DNA of 39,053 nucleotides from Gammaproteobacteria bacterium (lineage in GTDB: Bacteria; Pseudomonadota; Gammaproteobacteria; Ga0077536): contig JAUIFX010000020.1 of NCBI GenBank assembly GCA_030429865.1, positions 1-39,053 of the forward strand, read 5' to 3'. The stretch's first letter is position 1. Every line of letters begins with the position of its first letter. Both the position numbers and the translations under genes were made by a program. Below are positions 23,008 to 31,652 of this stretch, in pieces. The notes beneath the pieces were generated by a model. The model was not told the DNA's origin, did no database searches, and saw only the letters and a list, made by a program, of their open reading frames with translations.

Positions 23008-23868
23008 ATGAAAGTAGGCATCATGCCGCTGTTCGGCGGCGATACCGCGGAGCCCGGTTACGTCGCGCGCATCGCGCGCGGGCTCGACGAGCGCGGATTC
23101 CATTCGGTGTGGGCGGTAGACCACATCCTGCTGCCGATGGAATACACCTCGCGCTACCCGTACTCGGCCGACGGCTCGTTCCCGGTGGACCGCACTGCGC
23201 AGGGCCTCGAGCCGTTCAACCTGTTGTCGTTCATCGCCGCGCACACGAGCCGTATCCGCCTCGGCACCGGGGTGCTGGTCGTGCCACAGCGCAATCCTGC
23301 GCTGACCGCCAAGCAGGTCGCCGATCTCGACGTGCTTTCCGGCGGGCGCTTCGACTTCGGGGTCGGCGTCGGCTGGCTGGCCGAGGAGTTCGAGGCGCTC
23401 GGCGAGTCCTTCGCGCGGCGCGGCGCGCGCAATGACGACTACCTGCGGTTGATGCAGGCGCTGTGGCGCGACGGTGTCTCGAGCCACGACGGTGAATTTC
23501 AATCGTTGCCGCCGAGCACGCAGTATCCGCTGCCGGTGCAGCAGCCGCACCCGCCGTTCTATTTCGGCGGCGAATCGCCGGCTGCGCTGCGCCGCGTGGC
23601 GCGTTTCGGCCACTGGTACGGTCTCGACCTGCCGCCCGAGGAAATGCCGGCGAAGTTCGCCGAGCTGGCCGGCTACTGCGAACGCGAGGGACGCGACGTC
23701 GCCGAGGTCAAGGTCGCGGTGTGTCCCTACGCCCGGCCCTGCGACCGCGATACGCTGCGGCGCTACGAAGACGCCGGCGTCGACCAGGTCATCCTGGCCG
23801 CGTTCGTGCCCGGGCAGGACGCGATGGAGCGTGCCATCGACGACATCGCGCAGGCCCTGCTCGACTGA
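23008..23868 (+). CDS. LLM class oxidoreductase, F420-dependent-like
   Basis: This is a 286-residue luciferase-like TIM-barrel enzyme. It has the N-terminal VGIMPLFGG strand, ERGFHSVWAVDHILLP, RIRLGTGVLVVPQRNP, LSGGRFDFGVGVGWLAEEF and PFYFGGESPAALRR, matching the probable F420-dependent subgroup by memory. The length is shorter than true luciferases, as is usual for that subgroup. The ribosome site AGGGGGAGAG is strong. It is the last gene of the 20081-23868 unit. If F420 is really used, cofactor synthesis genes should be elsewhere in the genome. Confidence 0.88.
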   Translation: MKVGIMPLFGGDTAEPGYVARIARGLDERGFHSVWAVDHILLPMEYTSRYPYSADGSFPVDRTAQGLEPFNLLSFIAAHTSRIRLGTGVLVVPQRNPALTAKQVADLDVLSGGRFDFGVGVGWLAEEFEALGESFARRGARNDDYLRLMQALWRDGVSSHDGEFQSLPPSTQYPLPVQQPHPPFYFGGESPAALRRVARFGHWYGLDLPPEEMPAKFAELAGYCEREGRDVAEVKVAVCPYARPCDRDTLRRYEDAGVDQVILAAFVPGQDAMERAIDDIAQALLD

Positions 23869-23913
23869 GTGACGGGCGGGGCCCGGCGGCCTGTCGGAGG
23901 TGCGCGCCGCGTC

Positions 23914-25332
23914 CTAGAAACGGAACTCGAAGTTGACGGTTGCCAGCAGCTGGCTGTCGTGCTGCGCGACGCCGTTGCTGTCGGGCGCGAACAGGTGGCC
24001 GCCGCCGTCGTAGCTGTCGAACTTCAGTTCCGGCCGCACCAGCAGGTGCGGACTGAGCAGCCAGCTCAGGTTCAGCGTCAGCGCCGTGACCTTGCCGCCG
24101 GTGGCGCCGACGCCGCTCCACAGCACGTTGGCAGCGTTCTCGTCGGCGAACCACTCGAGGCGCGCGCCGGCGTGCAGGGTCTCGGCGAGGCGGTAGCGGA
24201 AGCCCGCGTTGAGGCCGTACAGCGCGGCGTCGCGCGTGACGGCGAATGGCAGGGGCGCGAGGTCGCCGCCTTCCTGGGTCATGTAGACGCCTTCGACGAC
24301 GAGGTCGAGCGCATCGTTCAGCGCGTGGGACACGGTAAGGTAGGCGATGAAGCGGTCGAGGTATTCATCGGTCGAACTCAGCGCGAGGTACTGGCTGCCG
24401 CCGCCGCGCGGGCGCGGGATGCCGTCTTTCACGCGGACGTCGTTGAAATCGTCCTCGCCGTTGCCGTAGGTCGTTTCGATGTCGACCCAGGTTGCCATGT
24501 CGGGGCTGCGCCAGCGCAGGTTCATGATGAACGAGGGCCCGCCCGCGCCGGAGCCGAAGTCGAGGCTGTTCCAGTCGCTGACGACGCCGAAGCCGAGGCT
24601 CGCGTGGCCGTAGCGCGGCGCCAGCGGCAGCTTGGCCTGGAGCAGGGCGCCGACGTGCTTGGCCGGCCCGGCGGAGAAGGCATAGGTCCGGCTGGCGAAG
24701 TAATTCGGCGGCACGAAGGGGTAGCCGATCTCGGCCGCCATCGGCGTGTGCCAGCTCCCGAGCAGCAGCGACGCACCGGCGCCGACCGGCAGGTAGATGT
24801 CGAGATACCACTGGGTAAGCGCAAGGCGGTGGGCGTCGTCGGCGTTCCAGGCCCAGTCGTCGAAGCCTTTCGTGTTCCAGTAGACGGCGTCCTCGCCGAA
24901 CAGCGCCGAGACGCCCCAGTCGACGATGACGTCGTCGCCGCGTGGCCCCGGTAACGGCGTGATACGGCTCAATACGTTGCGGCGCGGGTCCGGTGCGAAG
25001 GGCCGGTTCGGCGGACAACCGGCGCCCTTGCACACGAGCACGCCGACGTGGTTCAGGTTGAGCCCGGCGTCCTGGGCCACGCCGCTCTGTGGCTGCGTAT
25101 TGCGGGCCAGTCCCTGGGGCATGCGGCTCTCGGGGATGTCGTGGTTGGCCACGGCCGCCGAGACGTGGGCGAAGCCGACCACCGCGATCCCGTGCTCGCG
25201 CTCGAGGCCGTCGCCGGCGAGTGCGCGGAAGGCGCGCCCGTAAGGGCTGGCAGGCTCCTCGGCCGCGGGCTGCGTTGCCGCCAGCATGGTCCAGGCCCCG
25301 GCCAGGGCCAACCCGATCAGGCACCGTTTCAT
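23914..25332 (-). CDS. Outer-membrane beta-barrel protein (porin-like)
   Basis: This is a 472-residue protein with a clear signal peptide (MKRCLIGLALAGAWTMLAAT, cleavage near residue 24). Its many alternating-hydrophobicity strands are typical of OMPs, and it ends in FEFRF, the terminal-Phe signature for BAM insertion. It resembles putative beta-barrel porin-2/OmpL-like proteins. Strands such as YLDIYLPVGAGASLLLGSW and ALYGLNAGFRYRLAETLH fit that family, which often shares a GNEDTFTTP-like diffusion motif not seen here. It could be a porin or a substrate-specific channel for the neighbouring catabolic genes. The ATG has no strong ribosome site. An AT-rich palindrome covers its promoter. Confidence 0.75.
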   Translation of the reverse strand: MKRCLIGLALAGAWTMLAATQPAAEEPASPYGRAFRALAGDGLEREHGIAVVGFAHVSAAVANHDIPESRMPQGLARNTQPQSGVAQDAGLNLNHVGVLVCKGAGCPPNRPFAPDPRRNVLSRITPLPGPRGDDVIVDWGVSALFGEDAVYWNTKGFDDWAWNADDAHRLALTQWYLDIYLPVGAGASLLLGSWHTPMAAEIGYPFVPPNYFASRTYAFSAGPAKHVGALLQAKLPLAPRYGHASLGFGVVSDWNSLDFGSGAGGPSFIMNLRWRSPDMATWVDIETTYGNGEDDFNDVRVKDGIPRPRGGGSQYLALSSTDEYLDRFIAYLTVSHALNDALDLVVEGVYMTQEGGDLAPLPFAVTRDAALYGLNAGFRYRLAETLHAGARLEWFADENAANVLWSGVGATGGKVTALTLNLSWLLSPHLLVRPELKFDSYDGGGHLFAPDSNGVAQHDSQLLATVNFEFRF

Positions 25333-25363
25333 CGTTCGAGTCGATTCTGAGACATTTTGGAAG

Positions 25364-25398
25364 AGTATATTTATTTCATTAGGTTAACAAATAAATAT
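25364..25398 (-). promoter_or_regulatory. AT-rich palindrome over the predicted promoter of the beta-barrel gene
   Basis: Ten-base arms ATATTTATTT (25367-25376) and AAATAAATAT (25389-25398) form a perfect inverted repeat with a 12-base centre. On the minus strand a -10 of TATACT (25369-25364) and a -35 of TTTGTT (25391-25386) are separated by 16 bases, so the palindrome overlaps both. It is one of the few AT-rich patches in a GC-rich window and lies just upstream of the porin-like gene. Confidence 0.5.
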
Positions 25399-25498
25399 GC
25401 GACCGATTCTAGGTCGGGAAGCGGCGCGTTGCACGCTGCCCTGCGGCACCTTCGGCGCCGCGCGGCGGGGCGCAGATGGCGTCCCTGGGAGGCCGCCG

Positions 25499-27643
25499 TC
25501 AGCGTCCGAACAGGTCTTCGACGCCCTCGCGCATGGCGCTACCGGCCTGCCTGAGCGTGTGCGCGGTGGCATCGAGCGCCCGGCGCGCCGCGCTCGCCGC
25601 GCGTTCGGCCGCACCGGCCCCGGGCGGTGCCTGTGTGCCGGCGGCGACGGCGCAGACATCGACATCCTCGCCGGCGCGATCGAGCAGCCCCTCGGCGACC
25701 AGCGACAGGCCGCCGCTGGCGAGTGCGGCCCCCGCGCGCGCGCCGGCCACGGCGAGCCCGGCGCTGTCGGTGGTCGTTTGCGGCGCCGTCAGCGTGCCCC
25801 CGATGCGCACGAAATCGGCGAACGTCGCCAGGTTGAGGCCGAGGCCCTCGCGCGCTTGTGCATCGAGGCCGAGGTCGAGTTCGCCCGCGGGGAGCCGGAT
25901 GCTGCCGCCGCCGAGCACGCGCAGCTTGCGCGTCCTCAAGCCGATGCCGGTCGTGTTCTCGAAGCGCCCGGCGTGGAGCGGAAAGTTCGCGACCGCGCAC
26001 TCGATGTGCACGCGGTCGTCACGCGACGCCAGCGGATTGATGGCGCCGAGCAGGCCCAGCACGACGTCGCCCTCGGCGGCGCTGGCGACGCGATCGGCGA
26101 TCTCGAGATCGGCGAGCCGCGCGCGCAGGTGCCCTTCGCCGTCGGCCGCGATGGCAGCCAGCGAGGCGCCGGTGCCTGCGAACTCGAAGTCGAGGTCGAC
26201 GCTGCCACCGCGCACGGCACGCCGCCAGTCACGGCTGACGAGCGGCGTTACCGCCACCTCGGTCAGGGTCAGGCGGCCGGCGAGGTCGGCTTCGCCGTTG
26301 CGCGCGTCGAGGCGCAGCGTCGCATTGACCTGCCCGTCGCCGAGTTGCAGTGCCAGGCGCGTGATCTCGAGCACGCCGTCCTCCAGGCGCGCGTCCACGG
26401 CCAGGTCGTCGAGTTCGACGTCACGGCCGCGTACGGCTTCCACCGCGGCTTCGAGCGCGACGTCCACGGCGCCGAACGCTTCCAGGGGCAGGGCGGCTGC
26501 GGGCAGGCCGGTGGAAGCCGCCTGCGCTTCGCCGCCGCGTGCCGCGCCCAGCGTCTCGAGGTCGAAATACGGTGACCGTATGCCGATCTGCAGGCGCGGC
26601 CGCGGCCCGTCCAGGGCGAGGCTGAGACGGCCGTCGGCACGCGACGGGCCGAGTTCGAGGGTCAGCGGGTCGAGCAGCAGGACGCCGGCTTCGTCGTGCA
26701 AACGCCCGTACAGCCGGGGGCGCTGCACCTGCGGCAAGTGGCGCTCGAGCAGGCGCCCCAGCGCGTCGAGCGAGGGACTCTCGAGCGAGAAGGCGAGATC
26801 GAGCCCGCGTCCGTTCACCGGCTCGGCTATGCTGCCATTGGTCTCCAGGCGCAGGTCGCGGTAGTTGGCGCGAATTTCCACCGGGTAAGGCGTCCCGTCG
26901 GTCAGTGCCCGCAGCGCGCCGAGACGCCCCGCGATGTCGATGCGATGACGGTCGTGGCTGGCCTCGGCGTGCAGCAGCAGTGGCTGGTCGGGACCGGTCG
27001 CGTCGATGTTCAGCCAGGCGATGCGGAACGTCGTCGTGTCCGACGCCGTGCCGCCGAGCCTGAACGTGATGTCTTCGAGCCGCACTTCTTCGAGGGACAG
27101 CGTCGGCAGATCGGCGGGCGGCGCGATCGCCGCCGCGCGCGGTGCGAACTGCCAGGTGGCGCGCTCGCCGTCGCGCTCGAGGGCGAACTCGGCGCCGTGC
27201 AGGGCAAGGCGCAGGATCTCGATACGGTGGCGCAGCAAGGGGCCGAGACGTACCCGGGCCTCGAGGCGGTCGACGCGCAAGAGGTCGTCCTGCGCGGCCC
27301 AGGCCGGGTTGCCGAGGCGAACGTCTTCGACCACCAGCGTGGGCGTCAGCGAGGGGCGCAGGCGGATTTCGCCGCCGATCGTGAACGGGCGTCCCGTCGC
27401 GCTGGCGACGGCATCGACGATGGCGGGCTTGTAACGCTCGATGTCGACCGTCAGGACGAGGACCAGCGCGGTCAGCACCAGCCCGAGCAGGACGAGCGCG
27501 GCGCCGCCAGCCAGGCGGCGCCACGGCAGGCGCGACAGGAGTCCGCGCCGCCGTCGACTGCTGCGCCGGCGGCGCCGCTTGGCGCCGTGGCGCGAGGGCG
27601 TGTCGCCGGGCGGCGACGGATCCGGAGATGGCGTGTCGTTCAT
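25499..27643 (-). CDS. AsmA family protein
   Basis: This is a 714-residue envelope protein. A very basic N-terminus (RRRRRSSRRRRG) precedes one transmembrane helix (about 44-66), leaving a large periplasmic region. The family signature follows the helix: DIERYKPAIVDAVASATGRPF, IGGEIRLRPSLTPTLVVEDV and LGNPAWA. The AsmA-2-like C-terminal part runs to about residue 600, then a disordered Ala-rich tail begins. AsmA-like proteins are thought to bridge the periplasm and move phospholipids to the outer membrane. It is the third gene of the selO-phosphodiesterase-asmA unit, starting 48 bases after the phosphodiesterase stop codon. Confidence 0.9.
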   Translation of the reverse strand: MNDTPSPDPSPPGDTPSRHGAKRRRRRSSRRRRGLLSRLPWRRLAGGAALVLLGLVLTALVLVLTVDIERYKPAIVDAVASATGRPFTIGGEIRLRPSLTPTLVVEDVRLGNPAWAAQDDLLRVDRLEARVRLGPLLRHRIEILRLALHGAEFALERDGERATWQFAPRAAAIAPPADLPTLSLEEVRLEDITFRLGGTASDTTTFRIAWLNIDATGPDQPLLLHAEASHDRHRIDIAGRLGALRALTDGTPYPVEIRANYRDLRLETNGSIAEPVNGRGLDLAFSLESPSLDALGRLLERHLPQVQRPRLYGRLHDEAGVLLLDPLTLELGPSRADGRLSLALDGPRPRLQIGIRSPYFDLETLGAARGGEAQAASTGLPAAALPLEAFGAVDVALEAAVEAVRGRDVELDDLAVDARLEDGVLEITRLALQLGDGQVNATLRLDARNGEADLAGRLTLTEVAVTPLVSRDWRRAVRGGSVDLDFEFAGTGASLAAIAADGEGHLRARLADLEIADRVASAAEGDVVLGLLGAINPLASRDDRVHIECAVANFPLHAGRFENTTGIGLRTRKLRVLGGGSIRLPAGELDLGLDAQAREGLGLNLATFADFVRIGGTLTAPQTTTDSAGLAVAGARAGAALASGGLSLVAEGLLDRAGEDVDVCAVAAGTQAPPGAGAAERAASAARRALDATAHTLRQAGSAMREGVEDLFGR

Positions 27644-27691
27644 GGCTCTGGGTGGTGTTGCTCGCGCTGGCGCGCCATCCCGCGGCGCGTC

Positions 27692-28873
27692 TCAGGCTCC
27701 GGCCAGGAGCAGAGGCACGCGCTGTTCGGCACCGCTCAGGCCGCCATGCTGGCCGCGCAGGTCGAACGCACGTTCGCCGATCACGCGGTCGGCGAGACTG
27801 TAGCGGCCGCGCGCGGCGAGAACGTAATCGCCGATGCGCGCGGCGAGTTCCGGATGGGGTTCGCCCGGGCCGTACCAACCGTCGGCCAGGAACGCCTCGG
27901 CGCGGTGCAGTTCGACTGCGTGCCCGAGTTCGCGCGCGACGTAGTCCTCGAACTCGTCGGCGGCGCGCGCGCGGACATAGGCGTAGGCGGCGCGCGGCTC
28001 GCCGCACAGCGGCAGGTTCAGCATTGCCTCCAGCGTGGGATGAGCGGACAGCTCGATGCGCTCTTCCGGGCCGCTGTCGATGAAGCCGTGGTCGGCCGTG
28101 ATGATCAGCAGCGTGCCGCCGGCGGCGGCCGCGCTGGCGAGCGGGGCGAGCGCCCGGTCGAGCTCGCGGAAGTGGCCGGCCACGGCATCGCTCGAGGGTC
28201 CGTGCAGGTGGGCGAGCCGGTCCAGTTCCGGCCAGTACGCGTACAGGAAGTCCGCCTCGTCGTCCCCGGCGACGAAGCGCCCGAGGCGCCGGGCGAAGTC
28301 GTCGAGGTCCTGGTAGCCGTCGCGGCGCGCACCGGCCGCGAGCAGGCGGCTGAAATCGGACTCGGCGAGATCGGCCGGCAGCAGCGCTGCGGCGCGCGCG
28401 TCGATACCCGCGGCGAAGCTCGGCGCGTCGATCAGCGCCGCCGCTTCGATGCCGCTCGCGCTCAGCGGCCGGCGTGCAAAGCGCGGCACGAACGGCAGCA
28501 CCGCGGTGACCGCGCCGAGGTGGCGGAAATGCATGAACCAGCCGGTCAGGCCGTGCTGCTGCGGCGGCAGGCCGCTCATGAACGTGGTCACGGCGGAGGC
28601 CGTGGTCGGCGGGAAGACGGAGGTCATGGTGCCGGCCTGCCGGGCGGCGAGTTCGCTGCCGCTGCCGATCTGCGCCAACAGGTCTGCGCCGAGGCCGTCG
28701 ATCTCGAGCAGCGCGACGCGGCGCGCCTCGCGCACGCGCGCCGGCGGCAGCAGGTTCAGCGGCGCGCACGTCGATGGCGGCGCGCCGAGCGCGTCGCCCA
28801 GGGTCGCCATCAGGTTGGCGATGGAGCCGCCGGCATAGTCCGGCCGGGTGACCGTGAGATCGTGCGCGAGCAT
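27692..28873 (-). CDS. Alkaline phosphatase/nucleotide pyrophosphatase-type phosphodiesterase
   Basis: This is a 393-residue hydrolase of the alkaline phosphatase superfamily. The first metal Asp60 is in ALLEIDGLG. The nucleophile Thr is in SVFPPTTASAVTTFMSG (Thr90 or Thr91). LPPQQHGLTGWF is the following family block. ITADHGFIDSG supplies metal-binding Asp and His. There is no signal peptide, so it is probably cytoplasmic. The ATG at 28873 follows the SelO stop codon by 10 bases. Overall it fits type I phosphodiesterase/nucleotide pyrophosphatase, with phosphonoacetate-hydrolase-like or NPP-like activity. SelO transfers AMP, so a diesterase beside it is suggestive. Confidence 0.87.
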   Translation of the reverse strand: MLAHDLTVTRPDYAGGSIANLMATLGDALGAPPSTCAPLNLLPPARVREARRVALLEIDGLGADLLAQIGSGSELAARQAGTMTSVFPPTTASAVTTFMSGLPPQQHGLTGWFMHFRHLGAVTAVLPFVPRFARRPLSASGIEAAALIDAPSFAAGIDARAAALLPADLAESDFSRLLAAGARRDGYQDLDDFARRLGRFVAGDDEADFLYAYWPELDRLAHLHGPSSDAVAGHFRELDRALAPLASAAAAGGTLLIITADHGFIDSGPEERIELSAHPTLEAMLNLPLCGEPRAAYAYVRARAADEFEDYVARELGHAVELHRAEAFLADGWYGPGEPHPELAARIGDYVLAARGRYSLADRVIGERAFDLRGQHGGLSGAEQRVPLLLAGA

Positions 28874-28883
28874 GTGGCGCGCC

Positions 28884-30533
28884 TCAGGAGCTGCACGAAA
28901 GCATCGAGCAACCGGCGCGGTGCCGCGCCCAGTCCGGGCGCGGCGCGGCGTAACGTTCCCGGCCGGGCTGCTCGTCGTAGGGATGCCGCAACACGTCGAG
29001 CAGTTCCTCCACGCCACCCGCGTCGCCCTGCTCGGCGCGGTCGATCGCGAGCTGCGCGAGGTAGTTGCGCAGCACGTAGCGCGGATTGACCGCGTCCATG
29101 CGTTCTCGCCGGGTCGATTCGTCGACCCCGGCGGCTTGCAGACGGGCGGCGTAGCGCCCGAGCCAGTCGGTGAGCCGCGCGCGGTAAGCGTCGTCGACCT
29201 GCTCCGGCACGTACCAGGCCGGCGCGAGTGCGGCGGGCGGTGCGGCGTCCGGAGGGACGCGCAGCTCGGTGCGTGCCAGCTGGCGGAAGAACAGGGTCAT
29301 GTCGGTCTCGACCGCGCCGAGCAGCTCGAACAGCGCGTCGACCAGTGCGCGGTCGGCGGCGTCGGCCAGGCGCGGCAGGCCGAGCTTGGCCGCGATCATG
29401 GCGTCGAAACCGCTGGCGTAGGCCGCGCGGTAGCCCTCGAGCGCCTCCTCGAGTGGCCGCGCATCACCGATCAAGGGATAGAGCGCGTTGGCGAGCTGGA
29501 GGAGATTCCACAGCGCGACCTGCGGCTGCTGTCCGTAGCGATAGCGGCGACCGTGGGCGTCGGTGGTATTCGGTGTCCAGTCCGGATCGTAGTCTTCGAG
29601 CCAGCCATAGGGACCGTAGTCGATGGTCAGGCCGAGGATGGACATGTTGTCGGTGTTCATGACGCCGTGCACGAAGCCGACGCGCATCCACGCGACCATC
29701 AGCGCCGCGGTGCGCCGGCAGACTTCCTCGAACCAGGCCAGGTAGACCGCCCGCGAGCGCTCGAGCGAGCCGTCGGCGGGCAGGTCGAAACCCTGGAAAT
29801 CCGTGCGGATGGTGTAGTCGAGCAGGCGTTTCAAGGTGTCGAGGTGGCCGCGCGCCGCGTGGATTTCGAAGTGCCCGAAGCGTGTGAACGAGGGCGCTAC
29901 CCGGCACACCACCGCGCCTGGTTCGGGGCGCGGGTTGCCGTCGTAGAACATGTCGCGAATGACCGTCTCGCCGGTCGTCACCAGCGACAGCGCGCGCGTC
30001 GTCGGCACGCCGAGGTGATACATCGCTTCGCTGCACAGGAACTCGCGGACGCTCGAACGCAGCACGGCCAGGCCGTCGGCGCTGCGCGAGTAGGGGGTGG
30101 GGCCGGCGCCCTTGAGCTGCAGCGCCCAGCGCTCGCCGCGGCGGTTGACTACCTCGCCGAGGTTGATCGCGCGGCCGTCGCCGAGTTGTCCTGCCCAGTT
30201 GCCGAACTGGTGGCCGCCGTAGCAGCTGGCATAGGGATCCATGCCGGGGACGAGCCGGTTGCCGGCGAAGACCTCGCTGAACAGCGGCGTCTCGCAATCG
30301 GCCGGGCTGAGGTCGAGCAGCGCGGCGACTTCTTTCGCGTAGGCGAGCAGGCGCGGCGCGGCGACCGGCGTCGGCGCGACGCGCGAATGACAGGCCTCGA
30401 CGACCTGGCGGCGGCGGTTGACGGTTTCCGCGTCACCCGGCAGTTCGCGTACGAAGCGGTTGTCGAAGTTGAGCGCCTCGAGACCGCCGCGCTCGGCGGC
30501 GCGGTCGGGCACCGGGTTCGCGCGCCTGTTCAT
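28884..30533 (-). CDS. selO: SelO/YdiU family protein AMPylase
   Basis: This 549-residue pseudokinase transfers AMP to Ser/Thr/Tyr of redox proteins, as shown for E. coli SelO. Diagnostic blocks are [50 protein letters not shown] and the inverted nucleotide-site [20 protein letters not shown]. The C-terminus is SCSS, with Cys where animal SELENOO has selenocysteine. The length is slightly above the usual 480-540. The ribosome site is weak. A 10-codon ORF on the same strand overlaps its start codon. It is the first gene of a three-gene unit with the phosphodiesterase and AsmA. Confidence 0.94.
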   Translation of the reverse strand: MNRRANPVPDRAAERGGLEALNFDNRFVRELPGDAETVNRRRQVVEACHSRVAPTPVAAPRLLAYAKEVAALLDLSPADCETPLFSEVFAGNRLVPGMDPYASCYGGHQFGNWAGQLGDGRAINLGEVVNRRGERWALQLKGAGPTPYSRSADGLAVLRSSVREFLCSEAMYHLGVPTTRALSLVTTGETVIRDMFYDGNPRPEPGAVVCRVAPSFTRFGHFEIHAARGHLDTLKRLLDYTIRTDFQGFDLPADGSLERSRAVYLAWFEEVCRRTAALMVAWMRVGFVHGVMNTDNMSILGLTIDYGPYGWLEDYDPDWTPNTTDAHGRRYRYGQQPQVALWNLLQLANALYPLIGDARPLEEALEGYRAAYASGFDAMIAAKLGLPRLADAADRALVDALFELLGAVETDMTLFFRQLARTELRVPPDAAPPAALAPAWYVPEQVDDAYRARLTDWLGRYAARLQAAGVDESTRRERMDAVNPRYVLRNYLAQLAIDRAEQGDAGGVEELLDVLRHPYDEQPGRERYAAPRPDWARHRAGCSMLSCSS

Positions 30534-30568
30534 GGTGCGCCGGCGGGACGGATGGGATTCATGGCCCT

Positions 30569-30574
30569 ATTTTA
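30569..30574 (-). promoter_or_regulatory. Candidate -10 element of the selO operon
   Basis: On the minus strand TAAAAT matches five of six consensus bases and stands out in GC-rich surroundings about 36 bases before the SelO start. No convincing -35 lies 16-18 bases upstream, so it may depend on an activator. Confidence 0.35.
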
Positions 30575-30639
30575 GGCGCTAGCGCGCTGGCGGTGTGGCT
30601 TCTGCAACGATCTTCCATGATTGCGCCGCCTGGCGGCCT

Positions 30640-31515
30640 TTATGCGCCGGCGGCCCCCGCCAGGGTCGTCTGGCCGCGGTCGAGCCGCTCGAGCAGGGCC
30701 GCGAAACCCGGGTAGTCGGAGCGCCGGATCAGCGTGCGCTCGGCCGCGTCGCCCATGCGCTGGCCGGCGGCGAGGCGCTCGCGCGCGCAGGCCACGTCGC
30801 GCACCCGGGTGCCGGCAACGACATCCACGCCGCGCGCGAACACGGCGTCGGGGAAGAAGCCGACGGTCGGACCGACCAGGGCGATTCGCGCCGCGCGCCC
30901 GCAGTGCGCGAGCATCGCCTCGAAACTGTCGTTGAGCAGCGTCGCCCCGGTGCAGATGATCTTGTCGCGATCGTGCAGCACGGCCGGGTCGAGGCTGATG
31001 ACGAGACCTTCCTCTTGCATGACCATGTGCGTCTTGCGCTCGACCACGGCGACGTCGGCGCCGAGCGCGCGGGCGCGGCGCACCAGGGGCGGGAAATTAC
31101 CGACCATGCCGAGGCGGTCGCCGGGCGCCAGCGCGAGACCGGCGAAGGAATCCCCGGCGACCGGCGGGACATAGCCCGCGCGCCGGTAGACGCTGGCCGT
31201 CACCGCGCTGATCGCGGCGAGACCCAGTGAGCGCTCGACGTCGGAGTCCTCGAGGTACAGGCGGCACACGTCGAGGACGTCGAGCCCCTCCAGTTCGCTC
31301 GCGCAAAAGCGCGCCGGGAGGCTCGCCTGCTCGCCACCCAGCCAGGCGTAGTACAGCCCGGCCGAGCCGTCGGCGAGCGCCAGCAGGCCGAACTCGGCAT
31401 CGCGTGTCGGCGACGGTTCCGGGTCGACCAGCAGCGCACGCGCGAGGGGCTGCGGGCCGAGTCGCTCGCAGGCGCGCGCGGCCTGGGCGTAGAGCTCGTG
31501 TCGGATGGGGCTCAT
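30640..31515 (-). CDS. DUF364 family protein (Rossmann-like)
   Basis: This 291-residue protein matches the DUF364 family, sometimes called putative heavy-metal chelation proteins. Family blocks visible are GDRLGMVGNFPPLVRRARA, EGLVISLDPAVLHD, IICTGATLLNDSFEAMLAHC and ALVGPTVGFFPDAVFARGVD. The N-terminal part (1-120) is a DUF4213-like domain. The ATG at 31515 has AGGAAA upstream. No catalytic residues are known for the family. It is divergent from the PQQ dehydrogenase across 137 bases, so the two may share a regulator. Confidence 0.85.
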   Translation of the reverse strand: MSPIRHELYAQAARACERLGPQPLARALLVDPEPSPTRDAEFGLLALADGSAGLYYAWLGGEQASLPARFCASELEGLDVLDVCRLYLEDSDVERSLGLAAISAVTASVYRRAGYVPPVAGDSFAGLALAPGDRLGMVGNFPPLVRRARALGADVAVVERKTHMVMQEEGLVISLDPAVLHDRDKIICTGATLLNDSFEAMLAHCGRAARIALVGPTVGFFPDAVFARGVDVVAGTRVRDVACARERLAAGQRMGDAAERTLIRRSDYPGFAALLERLDRGQTTLAGAAGA

Positions 31516-31652
31516 GAGAATTTCCTGTTGCCGGCGCGCCGTCGCGCCGCGGCACACCACGGGCGCGCGCATGGCATAGAATCGGGGTCGGCCCCGGGAT
31601 TGCGGTGGAGGTCCGTATCGCGGGGGCGTATACATTATGGGGAGAGCTTGGG

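Noticed and set aside
26696-29089. 797-codon plus-strand frame opposite AsmA, the phosphodiesterase and SelO
   Set aside because: Runs across three clear minus-strand genes and shows only GC-rich filler composition.
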